A stretch of 63,411 nucleotides of DNA from Vibrio sp. 99-70-13A1 (GCF_013114625.1 NZ_VTXD01000029.1:1-63411), one strand, 5' to 3'; shown: positions 9,467 to 18,933, counted from the first letter of the stretch. Program-made: numbers and translations. Notes: generated by a model not told the origin, from the letters alone.

Positions 9467-10906
9467 TTAGTCATCTGAAACATATTCCTGAGCCGCTTTA
9501 ACCGTAGCGCAGATAGCATCAGCTAACTCCTTTAAATCGGCTTCAGATACCAAGTTAGATTGCTTCAATGCCAATTCAATGCTGGATGATATTGTACCTA
9601 ATCGATCAGCTTTAATACTGCCTGCGACACCTTTAAGGCTATGCACAACTCGCAAAGCCGAAACTAAATCTTCTGCTAATAATCGCTTAAATTTATCTGC
9701 ATCCTGAGCATGATCTTGAATAAACACAGAGAGCAACAAAGCCACAGATTCTTCATCATCATCTAAATTTTCAAGCATTGCCGGTATATCAATAACCATT
9801 GTAGAGTCATTAGTTGAGCTAGAATTGGCTCCTGTCATATTAATTTCTTGAGCGCTCATCACTTGCTTCGCTCTACAATTTTCTGGATTAAGCCCATCAA
9901 ACAGGCTTGAGCTGTCTTGAATTGAACTTTTAGCCGGAAAGTCATTCGAATATGAAACACCGCTTTGCTCAATATTGCTTGAAACATCACTTGGTCGATT
10001 ATTTGGTAGATTACTTAAAGTATTTTGAGACAGCTCTTCAATATGGTTTTGAAGAATACTATCTGTATGTTTATCAGAAGTACTACTAGCAGGTGGTGAC
10101 TCCTCTCTCTGCGAAGCAACTTTTGCTAAAGTGAACAGAGCAATAACAGAGAAAACTGACACGAAGTTAATAGCGGTCATCCCGAGTAAAAAATAAAACT
10201 GCCCTTCATGGAATTTAGCTTCGACAAGGATAATCTGCTCTTGAGCAGAGTTTTGTTTCATTTTTTCAATGATGTAATTGAGCCTTGCGTAATCACCTAG
10301 CACCCCTGAGCCTTCGGCTAACATCTTCTGAATCTCTTGTTGTTCAGTTAAATCTAAATCGTAAGATGCCTCTAATATAGAATCGAACGTTCGATAAATT
10401 GCCGGGGAAGATTGGCTGTCAGAATAAATAGCTTCAAAAACAACCACACCTAACTCGTTAAGCAGTCGCTTAAAATATTCAGATGACTGTTCATTTGAAC
10501 GTTGTAATTTTATATCACTAACCAAATTCTGAAGTTGGCTTTCAAGAGGGCTGAATTCATTAAATTTTTCTAAAAACTGGTCCGTCGAATACAGCAACTG
10601 ATTGATATCAGGAAGAAACCAAGAATCTTTAAATTCAGATTCAATTTGTAAGCGAATCGAATAGACTAATTGAGCATCTAAGGCGAGATTATTGACTCTG
10701 GTGATTCGTAATGGCTCTTCATGGTAGATAGATTGACGCAATTCGATAATTCGGGTACCCAGTTCTTCTACGCTTTCAAGCGACTGGTTATAAGAACGAC
10801 TTATATGAAGAAGAGTAAGTGAAGGCAATAGCCATATAAAAGCAATGATTATGAATAGCTTTAGCCGAATGGATGGCTTTTGAGGGATCGTGACTGATAG
10901 TTCCAT
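9467..10906 (-). CDS. Membrane protein with C-terminal HPt phosphotransfer domain
   Basis: A 479-residue protein with one helix near the N terminus (about 16-34), a mostly helical periplasmic stretch, a second helix (about 238-260), a Ser/Asn-rich linker and a C-terminal HPt domain. The phosphoacceptor is His422 in VHSLKGVAGS. There is no kinase or receiver domain, so it can only pass phosphate between other two-component proteins; the periplasmic part could let it respond to a signal, which is inference. No two-component gene is next to it, although a hybrid kinase lies about 50 kb away in this window. Single gene. Confidence 0.77.
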   Translation of the reverse strand: MELSVTIPQKPSIRLKLFIIIAFIWLLPSLTLLHISRSYNQSLESVEELGTRIIELRQSIYHEEPLRITRVNNLALDAQLVYSIRLQIESEFKDSWFLPDINQLLYSTDQFLEKFNEFSPLESQLQNLVSDIKLQRSNEQSSEYFKRLLNELGVVVFEAIYSDSQSSPAIYRTFDSILEASYDLDLTEQQEIQKMLAEGSGVLGDYARLNYIIEKMKQNSAQEQIILVEAKFHEGQFYFLLGMTAINFVSVFSVIALFTLAKVASQREESPPASSTSDKHTDSILQNHIEELSQNTLSNLPNNRPSDVSSNIEQSGVSYSNDFPAKSSIQDSSSLFDGLNPENCRAKQVMSAQEINMTGANSSSTNDSTMVIDIPAMLENLDDDEESVALLLSVFIQDHAQDADKFKRLLAEDLVSALRVVHSLKGVAGSIKADRLGTISSSIELALKQSNLVSEADLKELADAICATVKAAQEYVSDD

Positions 10907-11038
10907 CTAGTTTCCTTTGCGACACTATTTAACGACGTAAGCTTTTAGAGAAAGCCAAATTATCGATATTTATGCAAAATGTTGAAAGCGATGACATCCT
11001 ATCATCGCTTATTTTTAATTATTTACCGCTAGAACACA

Positions 11039-12040
11039 TTATTTATTACGAGTCAGCTGATCTCGCAAGTTTGGTGGTGTACCCTTAATCGTTAACGTGT
11101 CTGTCTCTGGATCATAAAAAATACGCTCACCCAATAACAAACTATCAAAGCTGACATTTAAACCGCCACCAGCACCTACATATTTTGTAAGCTTGCGCAT
11201 AGTTGCTCTATCGGCAGGAAAGCTATCTTCTAGCTCATATCCTTGCTCGTTAGTATAGTCGAAAAAGCTAGTGCCATCTGTGCTTGCTGGCAGTTCACCA
11301 GATAATTCGCGAACTTGAACTTCATCGCCCGCTTTAAGCTGTTCATTGCAGTAATCAGCCACTTGTTTTTTATAGCTAATGGCTTCTTCTTTTTCTAATT
11401 TAGAATCAGAAACAAAATCTTCAACGGCTTGCATTAGCACTTGGTTTTGCTGCTTAGTATCTAAACCCACTTCAGCTTGTAGAAAATCCAAGAAGAAATC
11501 GGCAACTTTACGACCTACGCGCCCTTTAATATAAGCAAGGTAGCGGTTCGATTCTTTGTCGGTCTCATAAGTCGAAAGATCGACACGAGCGACAATATCC
11601 ATTTTTGAAATATCCAGATAATCAGTTGCGCTGATATCTAAACCCTCAGTGACTTTCAAGCTTTCATTAGAAGGCAGTAAACCAATGAACAGGTAATCAG
11701 TAGCAAGTGATTGATACTCGGCTAAAATCAAAGTGCCTTCATCTGCAAATGGGTACTTCGATAGCTCATCTTTTAGACGTAGCGCACTTTGTTGAGAGAA
11801 ATCGTAAAAGTTTCGTTCGCCTTTACGCAGCTCTTGCAACCATAGTTGAAATTCGCTGTCAGATTTAAAAGATCCAAATCCTTTGCCGGCTTTCGAATTA
11901 AAAACTCGATGAAGCTCGGCAACAAGGCTTTCAGATGAAGAATCGTTATTTAAAGATTCAGCTCGATAGTTAACAATCAGTTCTTCCTGATCATTCTTTC
12001 TTAGCTGATGTAAAATTACGTTGGAAAGGTGAAGGCTCAT
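11039..12040 (-). CDS. yejK: Nucleoid-associated protein YejK (NdpA)
   Basis: A 333-residue protein of the YejK/NdpA family, which associates with the nucleoid in E. coli. The N terminus SLHLSNVILHQLRKNDQEEL, the stretch YIKGRVGRKVADFFLDFL and the C-terminal VSFDSLLLGERIFYDPETDTLTIKGTPPNLRDQL region fit the family, as does the length. It is transcribed away from yejL-yejM, the same divergent arrangement as in Escherichia and other Vibrio. The last gene-proximal bases before 11039 show no strong terminator. Confidence 0.94.
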   Translation of the reverse strand: MSLHLSNVILHQLRKNDQEELIVNYRAESLNNDSSSESLVAELHRVFNSKAGKGFGSFKSDSEFQLWLQELRKGERNFYDFSQQSALRLKDELSKYPFADEGTLILAEYQSLATDYLFIGLLPSNESLKVTEGLDISATDYLDISKMDIVARVDLSTYETDKESNRYLAYIKGRVGRKVADFFLDFLQAEVGLDTKQQNQVLMQAVEDFVSDSKLEKEEAISYKKQVADYCNEQLKAGDEVQVRELSGELPASTDGTSFFDYTNEQGYELEDSFPADRATMRKLTKYVGAGGGLNVSFDSLLLGERIFYDPETDTLTIKGTPPNLRDQLTRNK

Positions 12041-12124
12041 AATGAAAATATTATCGTTCAGGTTTCAGTTGTCATGAATAGTAGGTTATCATAAGCCGCT
12101 TTTACTATCATTATTAGAGTCCTT

Positions 12125-12352
12125 ATGCCGATTATATCTAAATACACAGATGAACAAGTTGAAAATATCCTAGCTGAAGTAGGTGCTGTACTTTCTAAGC
12201 ATAAAGCTTCACCAGAACTTTCACTGATGATCGCTGGAAATATCGCAACCAATGTCTTAAATACAAATGTTGCTGCTTCACAACGCAAAGGAATTGCTGA
12301 AAAATTTGCAGAGGCTTTAGTCTCTTCATTAGATGACACTAAATCCCACTAA
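12125..12352 (+). CDS. yejL: YejL, UPF0352 family protein
   Basis: A 75-residue soluble helical protein of unknown function, recognised from its start (MPIISKYTDEQVENILAEV) and the IAGNIATNVLN stretch. It is the first gene of a two-gene unit with yejM, 28 bases upstream of it, and divergent from yejK. Family function is not known. Confidence 0.92.
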   Translation: MPIISKYTDEQVENILAEVGAVLSKHKASPELSLMIAGNIATNVLNTNVAASQRKGIAEKFAEALVSSLDDTKSH

Positions 12353-12380
12353 GACTGACAGACGGATAAAAGAATAATAA

Positions 12381-14183
12381 ATGGTAGACAGCGCAAACTC
12401 ATATAGCGATCGTGTTTCTCGCCTTGTTGGCTGGGGACACTGGTTTGCATTCTTCAACATCATTGCTGCGATGTTGATCGGTACTCGTTATATTACCCAA
12501 TCGGCTTGGCCTGAAACCTTATTAGGGCAATTCTATTTAGCTGTATCTTGGGTTGGTCACTTCGGCTTCTTGGTTTTCGCTCTCTACCTTTTAGTGCTAT
12601 TTCCACTGACTTTTGTATTACCCGCAAAGAAATTACTGCGGTTGGTTGCTATATGTTTTGCCACCATAGGCTTAACTGTTCTCCTAATTGATACCCAAAC
12701 CTATCAAACTATTAATCTCCATCTGACCCCTGTGGTGTGGGAATTACTGTTTAGCGAAGAACAAACGGCGATCAGCTCCGATCTTCAGCACTTATTTATT
12801 GTTATGCCGCTTATCTTCCTGCTCCAACTTGGCTTATCCGAGTGGGTATGGCGTAAGCAGCGTAAACTCGCGCACAAACACGTAGGTCGCCCTTTAGCCG
12901 CAGTCTTCTTCCTGTGCTTCATGGCAAGCCATGTCATTTATATTTGGGCTGATGCGTATTTCTATAACCCAATTACGAACCAGAAAGCCAATTTCCCTCT
13001 TTCTTACCCAATGACAGCTAAAAGCTTCATGGAAAAGCATGGTTTATTGGATAGAGAAGACTACCTCCAACGCTTAAAAGATAGCGAAGGTGATGTTGAT
13101 CTTGTTCGTTACCCATTAGAAACCATTCAATATAATCGCCGAAGTGATGATTTAAACATTTTAGTGGTAAGCGTAAATAACCTACGTTCAGATACACTAA
13201 ATGCGGATTCAATGCCAGCGAGCTATGCTTACGCACAGAACAGCATCAATTTCACGAACCATTACAGTTCAAGCAATGATATGTATGGCGTATTTGGGTT
13301 GTTTTACGGATTACCAAGTAGCTACTCAAGCAGTATAAAAGCGCAAGGTTCAAGCTCTGTATTACTCGATGTATTGGATCATAACGGTTATCAGTTTGCC
13401 GCTTTCAGCGGTGACAATTTTGATGACAATTTATACAGCGAAGTGATTTTCCGAAATAAAACACTCAGCGATTATGAATCAACCTTTGATGATGCAAGTG
13501 CTGTTACAGCTTGGGCTTCATGGTTAGAAACATCAGCAACCAACGATCCGTGGTTTAACTTCATTGAGTTAACGACCTTGGATAACTTTTCGAGTGAGAC
13601 TCAGCCTAAACGCAGCCTTCTAAGCCCTAGCGAACGATTTAAACAAGATTACCGTCAAGCAGCACAAGCCGCTGATGCACATTTGTCTAAGATTTATGAA
13701 GAATTAGAGCGTTTAGAATTAGATAAAAATACCGTTGTGATTATCACTTCAAACCATGGTACTGAATTTAATGAAACGCAGACTAACAGCTGGGGAGCAA
13801 ATTCCAACTACAGCCGTTACCAACTGCAAGTCCCTATGATAATCAATTGGCCAGGTAAAAAAGCGACGGAATACTCTCATCGCTCAAGCCATTTAGATTT
13901 ATCAGTAACGCTGCTTCAAGATTTACTAGGCGTGTCTTCAAACCCTACAGATTTCAGTAGTGGTCGAAATATTTTTGATGAAGGCAAACGAAAATGGATT
14001 TTAGCGGGTGACTCAAGAGAGCTTGCTCTCGTCACACCAAAACAAACTACAGTGCTAGATAAGTTTGGTAACTACAAACTTTATGATCAGAATTACAAAC
14101 GCTTAAAAGATACAAACCCTCGCCTTCCAGTATTGATGCAAGGTTTAACTGAATTACAGCGCTTCTATACAAAAACAGACTAG
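12381..14183 (+). CDS. yejM: YejM/PbgA/LapC inner-membrane regulator of LPS synthesis
   Basis: A 600-residue protein. Five N-terminal transmembrane helices (about residues 15-200, DUF3413) are followed by a periplasmic alkaline-phosphatase/sulfatase-fold domain. In enterobacteria this protein senses lipid A in the inner membrane and, through LapB and FtsH, controls LpxC turnover; it is essential there. The sulfatase-fold part keeps the fold motifs (VVIITSNHGTEFNET, LQVPMIINWPGKKA) but the family lacks obvious sulfatase catalytic chemistry. Length matches E. coli. It is translated with yejL and followed by a clear terminator. Confidence 0.92.
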   Translation: MVDSANSYSDRVSRLVGWGHWFAFFNIIAAMLIGTRYITQSAWPETLLGQFYLAVSWVGHFGFLVFALYLLVLFPLTFVLPAKKLLRLVAICFATIGLTVLLIDTQTYQTINLHLTPVVWELLFSEEQTAISSDLQHLFIVMPLIFLLQLGLSEWVWRKQRKLAHKHVGRPLAAVFFLCFMASHVIYIWADAYFYNPITNQKANFPLSYPMTAKSFMEKHGLLDREDYLQRLKDSEGDVDLVRYPLETIQYNRRSDDLNILVVSVNNLRSDTLNADSMPASYAYAQNSINFTNHYSSSNDMYGVFGLFYGLPSSYSSSIKAQGSSSVLLDVLDHNGYQFAAFSGDNFDDNLYSEVIFRNKTLSDYESTFDDASAVTAWASWLETSATNDPWFNFIELTTLDNFSSETQPKRSLLSPSERFKQDYRQAAQAADAHLSKIYEELERLELDKNTVVIITSNHGTEFNETQTNSWGANSNYSRYQLQVPMIINWPGKKATEYSHRSSHLDLSVTLLQDLLGVSSNPTDFSSGRNIFDEGKRKWILAGDSRELALVTPKQTTVLDKFGNYKLYDQNYKRLKDTNPRLPVLMQGLTELQRFYTKTD

Positions 14184-14243
14184 GTAACGAGCTAAATTAA
14201 AGAGTAAAACCTATCTGAGTTGATATAAATATCTAGCTAAATT

Positions 14244-14271
14244 AAAAAAGGAAGCCATTGCTTCCTTTTTT
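14244..14271 (+). terminator. Terminator after yejM
   Basis: AAAAAGGAAG pairs with CTTCCTTTTT around a short loop and ends in a T run. Confidence 0.8.
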
Positions 14272-14326
14272 ATTATCGTCAATGTACATAAAACAGACAA
14301 ACGAACTTAATTATGCAAATTAGGGG

Positions 14327-14355
14327 TTTACAAGATCTCTGTACCCTTATATTAT
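14327..14355 (+). promoter_or_regulatory. Promoter of the tRNA-Ser gene
   Basis: TTTACA (14327-14332) and TATTAT (14350-14355) are separated by 17 bases, and the following GCACGCC is a G/C-rich discriminator typical of stringently controlled stable-RNA promoters. The tRNA begins 11 bases downstream. Confidence 0.65.
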
Positions 14356-14365
14356 GCACGCCAAC

Positions 14366-14456
14366 GGAGGGATGGCTGAGTGGTCGAAAGCACCGGTCTT
14401 GAAAACCGGCAACCGTTAATAGCGGTTCTAGGGTTCAAATCCCTATCCCTCCACCA
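14366..14456 (+). tRNA. tRNA-Ser (anticodon UGA)
   Basis: A 91-base class II tRNA with encoded CCA. The acceptor stem GGAGGGA/TCCCTCC is perfect. The anticodon stem CCGGT/ACCGG frames the loop CTTGAAA, giving anticodon TGA (serine UCA). The long variable arm (ACCGTTAATAGCGGT) and T-arm (GGGTTCAAATCCC) are present. The discriminator base before CCA is A rather than the G usual in E. coli tRNA-Ser. Confidence 0.96.
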
Positions 14457-14464
14457 CATTAAAG

Positions 14465-14493
14465 AAAGCCGCTGAGAAATCAGCGGCTTTTTT
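14465..14493 (+). terminator. Terminator of the tRNA-Ser unit
   Basis: AAGCCGCTGA pairs with TCAGCGGCTT around GAAA, followed by six Ts. Confidence 0.88.
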
Positions 14494-14565
14494 GTATCTG
14501 CTAAAACGCCCTGTTATTTCCATTCTTATCTATAAGCTTCAGCAACAATACTTGCCAAGATATCA

Positions 14566-16692
14566 TTACGCTGCTTTCTGGCTTACTTCAAAGCGACCCA
14601 CTAATTGATCTAATCGGCTAAGTGCATTTCCCATTAAAGTAACTCTGCGAGCTAACTGTTTTGTGGACAACTGTAACTCCGAGATTGACTGTTGAGCTTC
14701 ATCTGCGGTTTTTCCATTTTTTTGACTGCTTTCATCTAGATTAGACATAGTCATAAATAACTCACTGACCGCGACTTGTATCTGCTCACTTCGAGCATTT
14801 GAATCAACCATCAAATTACCTTTACTCACATTCTCAACACCATGCTCCATCGATTCAACAGCGCTACGTGATTTAGTATGAATAGCCTTCATCAAGTCAC
14901 TGATATGATTTGCAGCTTTTGATGTACGATCGGCTAGCGTTCTAACTTCAGAGGCCACTACAGAAAACCCGCGCCCGTGTTCCCCAGCTCTTGCTGATTC
15001 AATCGCAGCATTTAAAGCTAGCAAATTAGTCTGTGCCGTTATGTCGGTAATAATGTCTATGATATCTGAAACTTTAGTCATCTCATTATTTACTTCATTA
15101 ACACTTAATGCTGAACTTTCGACGATATCACGAACCACTTCCATCCCCTGGACAGATTGGTTGTATTCTTCCTCTGCACTTTTTACAGCTTGCTCCATAA
15201 CCGTATCCATTTGCGTTGCAGATACAGTGGCATTAGTAATTTCACTTTGCTGATACTGGCTTAATTGCAGCATATTACTTAACGCTTGAGATGCCTCTTC
15301 ACTCGTTTGGTTCATAGCCACACTTCGTCGGAACATAGACTCTGACACCTGCCGAACTTCATTACTCGCATGAATCAATTCGCTAATAGTACTATCTAAA
15401 TTATCGATAAAACTATTGGTCCAGCGCCCCAAATTACCTAACTCATTATGACTAAAAGTGCTAGGGTCTAACCGCCTGCTTAAGTTCCCATCCCCCTCAG
15501 CTAGAGTCTGCATTACACCCGTCATTTCATGTATTTTGTTAGCTAAAGGTTTGGCACTGAAAGTTCTAAACAGAAAGAAACTTAACAGCGCACATGCAAG
15601 TGTCATCCCTACATGCATAAAAGACGTAAGTGAAAATAAGTGAGTCAGCAATAATGGAACCACTAAGGGCAAAAGCGTACAGCCAATAAAATACTTAGAT
15701 AAGGTATAGCTCAAGCTTCTATCTCTGTAGACTTCCTCTAAATCAGATTCGCACATCATACCAAACACATCAGGGGAGCCATCCAGCTGAAAAATAACGC
15801 CTTTACCAATAACGGGGATATGACGATAATCCGAATAACCGGGATATTCGACGAATAAGTTACTGCCATTTTTTATGGTTTCTCTTACTCCTGGGTGGAG
15901 TTGCTTGGTGGCAGGATCTGTAAAACGGATTTCAAATTCAGTGTGATGTCGAACCCTGACGGTACCCCAATCTGTATTGATTCCTTGTTTTAAGTTTTCA
16001 CCATGCGAAAAAGTGTCATCTTCAAAGCGAGAGCGAGATAAAGCCATACCCTGCTCAACTTTAGGATCATGATTCGACTCAACCATAAAAATATAGTTGT
16101 CACCCGACTCACTATAAATATGCCCAGCTTCTCTTTGGATAATATCGCCAATAACATCATTCGGAACACGCCCACATAAACATAATGACTTACCATCTTC
16201 ACGAGAGAAAGGAATGTAAAACATCATTGTAACTTGATCATGAAATGACGAGCTTGAGGGACCAACTTTCAATGTTCGAGAGTCAATATACGGGCCATGA
16301 AGATAACGTTTAGATAAGCCCTCATCTAGTGCTTTTTTGTCTCCAAGCATTGCTCCAACATGATCCACATGACTTGATGACTGTGCTATTCCTTGAGAAT
16401 CCACGACCGCCAGTTCGGAAAAAACAGTACTCCGCTTAAGTAATCCAATTAGCGCCTCTTTCTCTTGTTCAGCAGTTCGATTCGCCAGATAGATGGCTGA
16501 ATCCTCTAAGAAATGCCATTGATTTTCGACCCAGTTATGCAGAAGTTTGACTCGCGTTTGAGCAATACTTTCAAAGGTTTGCTCAAGTTCTTGTGTCCTG
16601 CCCTTATTTAAAAAGCATGCCCTACGCATCGCCAGCTTCCCAGTTTCACCAAACCACTCAAGCCAACCGCGTTCCTTGTCCGTTAGGTTCAT
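14566..16692 (-). CDS. Methyl-accepting chemotaxis protein with N-terminal cytoplasmic-looking sensor
   Basis: A 708-residue chemoreceptor. The C-terminal half is the signalling domain, with the conserved hairpin tip around ITAQTNLLALNAAIESARAG and GFSVVASEVRTLADR. The N-terminal 330 residues look like Cache/PAS-type sensing material (SELAVVDSQGIAQSSSHVDHVG, VTMMFYIPFSREDGKSL), yet no transmembrane helix precedes them. The only hydrophobic segments are a closely spaced pair at about 334-355 and 358-377, which would leave both the sensor and signalling parts in the cytoplasm. A HAMP-like segment follows the pair. The ligand is unknown. It is a single gene with no chemotaxis neighbours. Confidence 0.83.
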   Translation of the reverse strand: MNLTDKERGWLEWFGETGKLAMRRACFLNKGRTQELEQTFESIAQTRVKLLHNWVENQWHFLEDSAIYLANRTAEQEKEALIGLLKRSTVFSELAVVDSQGIAQSSSHVDHVGAMLGDKKALDEGLSKRYLHGPYIDSRTLKVGPSSSSFHDQVTMMFYIPFSREDGKSLCLCGRVPNDVIGDIIQREAGHIYSESGDNYIFMVESNHDPKVEQGMALSRSRFEDDTFSHGENLKQGINTDWGTVRVRHHTEFEIRFTDPATKQLHPGVRETIKNGSNLFVEYPGYSDYRHIPVIGKGVIFQLDGSPDVFGMMCESDLEEVYRDRSLSYTLSKYFIGCTLLPLVVPLLLTHLFSLTSFMHVGMTLACALLSFFLFRTFSAKPLANKIHEMTGVMQTLAEGDGNLSRRLDPSTFSHNELGNLGRWTNSFIDNLDSTISELIHASNEVRQVSESMFRRSVAMNQTSEEASQALSNMLQLSQYQQSEITNATVSATQMDTVMEQAVKSAEEEYNQSVQGMEVVRDIVESSALSVNEVNNEMTKVSDIIDIITDITAQTNLLALNAAIESARAGEHGRGFSVVASEVRTLADRTSKAANHISDLMKAIHTKSRSAVESMEHGVENVSKGNLMVDSNARSEQIQVAVSELFMTMSNLDESSQKNGKTADEAQQSISELQLSTKQLARRVTLMGNALSRLDQLVGRFEVSQKAA

Positions 16693-16866
16693 TTTTATCC
16701 CTTATGTACTTATATATTATATATAGACAAAGCAATTTATAGACCACAATCGGGTAACGCTAAACTAGGTAAAAAATGATACAAATCAAACAGATACAGC
16801 GTGCCACAAGCATCAAAACAGTGCATCGCCTGACTCTTTTTGGTGCTCTACCTTTTTAAGCATTGG

Positions 16867-16890
16867 GTACATGAGTACATGAGTACATGA
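16867..16890. repeat. Tandem repeat GTACATGA x3
   Basis: Three perfect head-to-tail copies of the 8-base unit GTACATGA. It lies upstream of the chemoreceptor gene, about 175 bases from its start codon, so copy-number change could in principle affect promoter spacing. Confidence 0.8.
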
Positions 16891-16937
16891 GTAAAATTAA
16901 CGAAAGACTTTATGGACAGCTCTAAGCAGTTGTAGGT

Positions 16938-17034
16938 GAATGGGGATCTCCACTGATTCCCTATCTACTCACTCACACAATAATAAACACCTTTTGTGGT
17001 AAAGAGGTAGATCGCACAATGCAACAAACGCCAG
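16938..17034 (+). pseudogene. Remnant of the 5' end of a ROK-like gene
   Basis: These 97 bases align by eye to 29023-29114, the start of the ROK-like gene at the other end of the maltodextrin locus, at roughly 80 percent identity. Shared blocks include TGATTCCCTA, CTACTCACTCA against TTACTCACTCA, and GGTAAAGAGGT. A 4-base insertion (CACA) breaks the frame and nothing similar follows, so it is a decayed partial copy of that gene family, not a functional gene. Confidence 0.72.
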
Positions 17035-17054
17035 CAACCTTCATTGCTAGCGTT
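17027..17054 (-). terminator. Hairpin downstream of the amylase gene
   Basis: AACGC-C-AGCAA pairs with TTGCT-A-GCGTT, ten base pairs with one mismatch around a six-base loop. Read on the minus strand it is followed by TTTGTTG. It lies 23 bases beyond the amylase stop. Confidence 0.6.
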
Positions 17055-17076
17055 TAATCTTAACTAAGCCAAATTG

Positions 17077-18933
17077 CTATTGTTGAAGCGTTCTCAACAC
17101 CACCACTTCATTCTGATCTAAGTTAAATGTACCACTACCATCCGATACAACGACTTGATCACCGCCTAAGACATTATCGTAAGTTCCGTTTGCTAAACCT
17201 AAGTTAATGGCATTCACCGAAGTGCTGTTACCTAAATTCATTGCCACGACGACCACATCATCCCCAGCATTGCGCTCATAGACTAAAACATCATTGCTTA
17301 CCCAACGTTCAATGTAAGAGCCTTGCTGAATTGCATAACTTTCTTTACGCAATTTACTCAGTTTCTTAATCATTTGATAAGCCGGCGTATTAGTATCAAA
17401 ACTTGGCATCATTTCACGGTTATATGGGTCATTGCCCACCTGCCCAAATCCATTGGTCGTAAAGTTCGCTGCATAGTGTTCAGTACCATAGTAGATACAA
17501 GGGACACCGCGAGAAGTCATAATAAGAGCTAAACCTAACTCAACACGATCTTGAGCGAAAGGAGCACTCTGGCGACCGCCCCATTTATCTTTGCCGGGTC
17601 CAAAGTTGGTAGCGTCTGAACGAAGCACCGTAGATAAACGTGGAGCATCATGGTTATCTAAGAATACAACCTGCCAATCACTCGATGTAAACTTAGTATC
17701 GCGAATTTTCATGTACTCATTAATCGCGTACATACCGGTACCATTGGCACGCAACAGCGCATCTTCTATCGTATTACGTAGACCAAAATCCAATAGTGCA
17801 GAACCAGATGTATTAGCAAAATCAATCGACTTAGCATTAATACCTGTAGCGGTGGCACCTGCATCCATCCATTCTCCGAAGAAATAGAACCCAGGCTTAC
17901 CCTTCGCTTTTGCGTAATTGTTCAAATCGCCAGTCCAGCGTTGAATAAAAGATTTATCCATATGCTTGATCGCATCAATACGAATGCCATCTACACCGAG
18001 GTCAATCCAGAACTTTGCTCCTTCAACTAAGTATTGATAGGTTTTCTCCTTACTTTGGTCAAAGTCAGATAGATTAAATAAGTTGTGGTTTCGAACTTGA
18101 TAGTAATCATCCCAATTCGTCACTCCACCATTATGGTGATACCAGCTTTCAGTATCGCCATCGAAGTTAGTTTGGTACACACCATTCTTATATAACGCAC
18201 CATATTCATTTTCATCATTGGGGTTAGAATGGTTTGGTGCATAATCCAGCACCAACTTCATGTCATACTCATCCATTTTCTGGCTAAGAGTGCGAAAATC
18301 GTCAATCGTGCCTAAGTGCTCATCCACCTGGAAGAAATCACGTCCCCAGTAGCCATGATAACCAGCGGAACCATCTTTGTTTAATTGGTCGACATTATTA
18401 ACAGGCGGAGTAATCCAAATAGAAGTAATACCCATGTCTTTTAGGTAATCTAACTTACCTAACAAACCTTTGATATCACCACCAAAATACTTCTTATAAT
18501 CAGATCGGTCTGCAGAGTAAGTCTGAGCATTATTACCGGTATTATTTGCAGTATCGCCATCAGAAAAACGATCTAAAAAGACGAAGTACATCGTCTCATC
18601 ACGCATATCAAAAGCGAGTTTTTCATGGACTACAACACTGTTGGTATCAGCGTAGAAGTTAATCTCATACGTTTTATTAGGATCAACAACGAAGTTAGCT
18701 AGTGGGTAATTTTCTGACCAATCACCAAAACGGTCGATCTTGAAACTTGGAGGGTTACTGCCATCCCCTGTATTAAATTTTTTAACTATTTGCCAATGGT
18801 TAGGTTTCACTTTAACCATGCTTTCTGTTTGCCAATTATTTGCAGTTCCACGAAAATAAGCTTGATTCCAATCTGCAGCAGCAGGCAAGGAAGCAAGCAA
18901 TACTGAAAAGAGTACTAACTTGTTCTTCATCAT
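17077..18933 (-). CDS. Secreted GH13 alpha-amylase-type glycoside hydrolase
   Basis: A 618-residue exported enzyme. A signal peptide (1-20, cleavage after PAAA) precedes a beta-rich starch-binding-like domain (about 21-105), then a GH13 barrel with MYFVFLDRFSDGD, the loop LVLDYAPNHSNP, nucleophile Asp320 in GVDGIRIDAIKH, acid/base Glu354 in FFGEWMDAG and Asp429 in FLDNHDAPRL. It should cut alpha-1,4-glucans outside the inner membrane, perhaps at the surface or periplasm, producing maltodextrins or cyclodextrin-derived products for the adjacent importer; exact product specificity, including cyclodextrin glucanotransferase activity, is not readable. It is the last gene of the leftward arm and has its own 190-base upstream gap. 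Confidence 0.87.
   Translation of the reverse strand: MMKNKLVLFSVLLASLPAAADWNQAYFRGTANNWQTESMVKVKPNHWQIVKKFNTGDGSNPPSFKIDRFGDWSENYPLANFVVDPNKTYEINFYADTNSVVVHEKLAFDMRDETMYFVFLDRFSDGDTANNTGNNAQTYSADRSDYKKYFGGDIKGLLGKLDYLKDMGITSIWITPPVNNVDQLNKDGSAGYHGYWGRDFFQVDEHLGTIDDFRTLSQKMDEYDMKLVLDYAPNHSNPNDENEYGALYKNGVYQTNFDGDTESWYHHNGGVTNWDDYYQVRNHNLFNLSDFDQSKEKTYQYLVEGAKFWIDLGVDGIRIDAIKHMDKSFIQRWTGDLNNYAKAKGKPGFYFFGEWMDAGATATGINAKSIDFANTSGSALLDFGLRNTIEDALLRANGTGMYAINEYMKIRDTKFTSSDWQVVFLDNHDAPRLSTVLRSDATNFGPGKDKWGGRQSAPFAQDRVELGLALIMTSRGVPCIYYGTEHYAANFTTNGFGQVGNDPYNREMMPSFDTNTPAYQMIKKLSKLRKESYAIQQGSYIERWVSNDVLVYERNAGDDVVVVAMNLGNSTSVNAINLGLANGTYDNVLGGDQVVVSDGSGTFNLDQNEVVVLRTLQQ

Larger units (their letters stand above)
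16693..17076. other. Intergenic region with short repeat and gene remnant
   Basis: Between two leftward genes. It contains the chemoreceptor promoter, three copies of GTACATGA (16867-16890), a remnant of a ROK-family gene (16938-17034) and a hairpin (17027-17054) that probably terminates the amylase transcript. No intact ORF. Confidence 0.5.

Noticed and set aside
14366..14456. tRNA-Ser as an occupied integration site
   Set aside because: No integrase gene and no repeat of the tRNA 3' end is found nearby; the flanks are core genes with an ordinary terminator.
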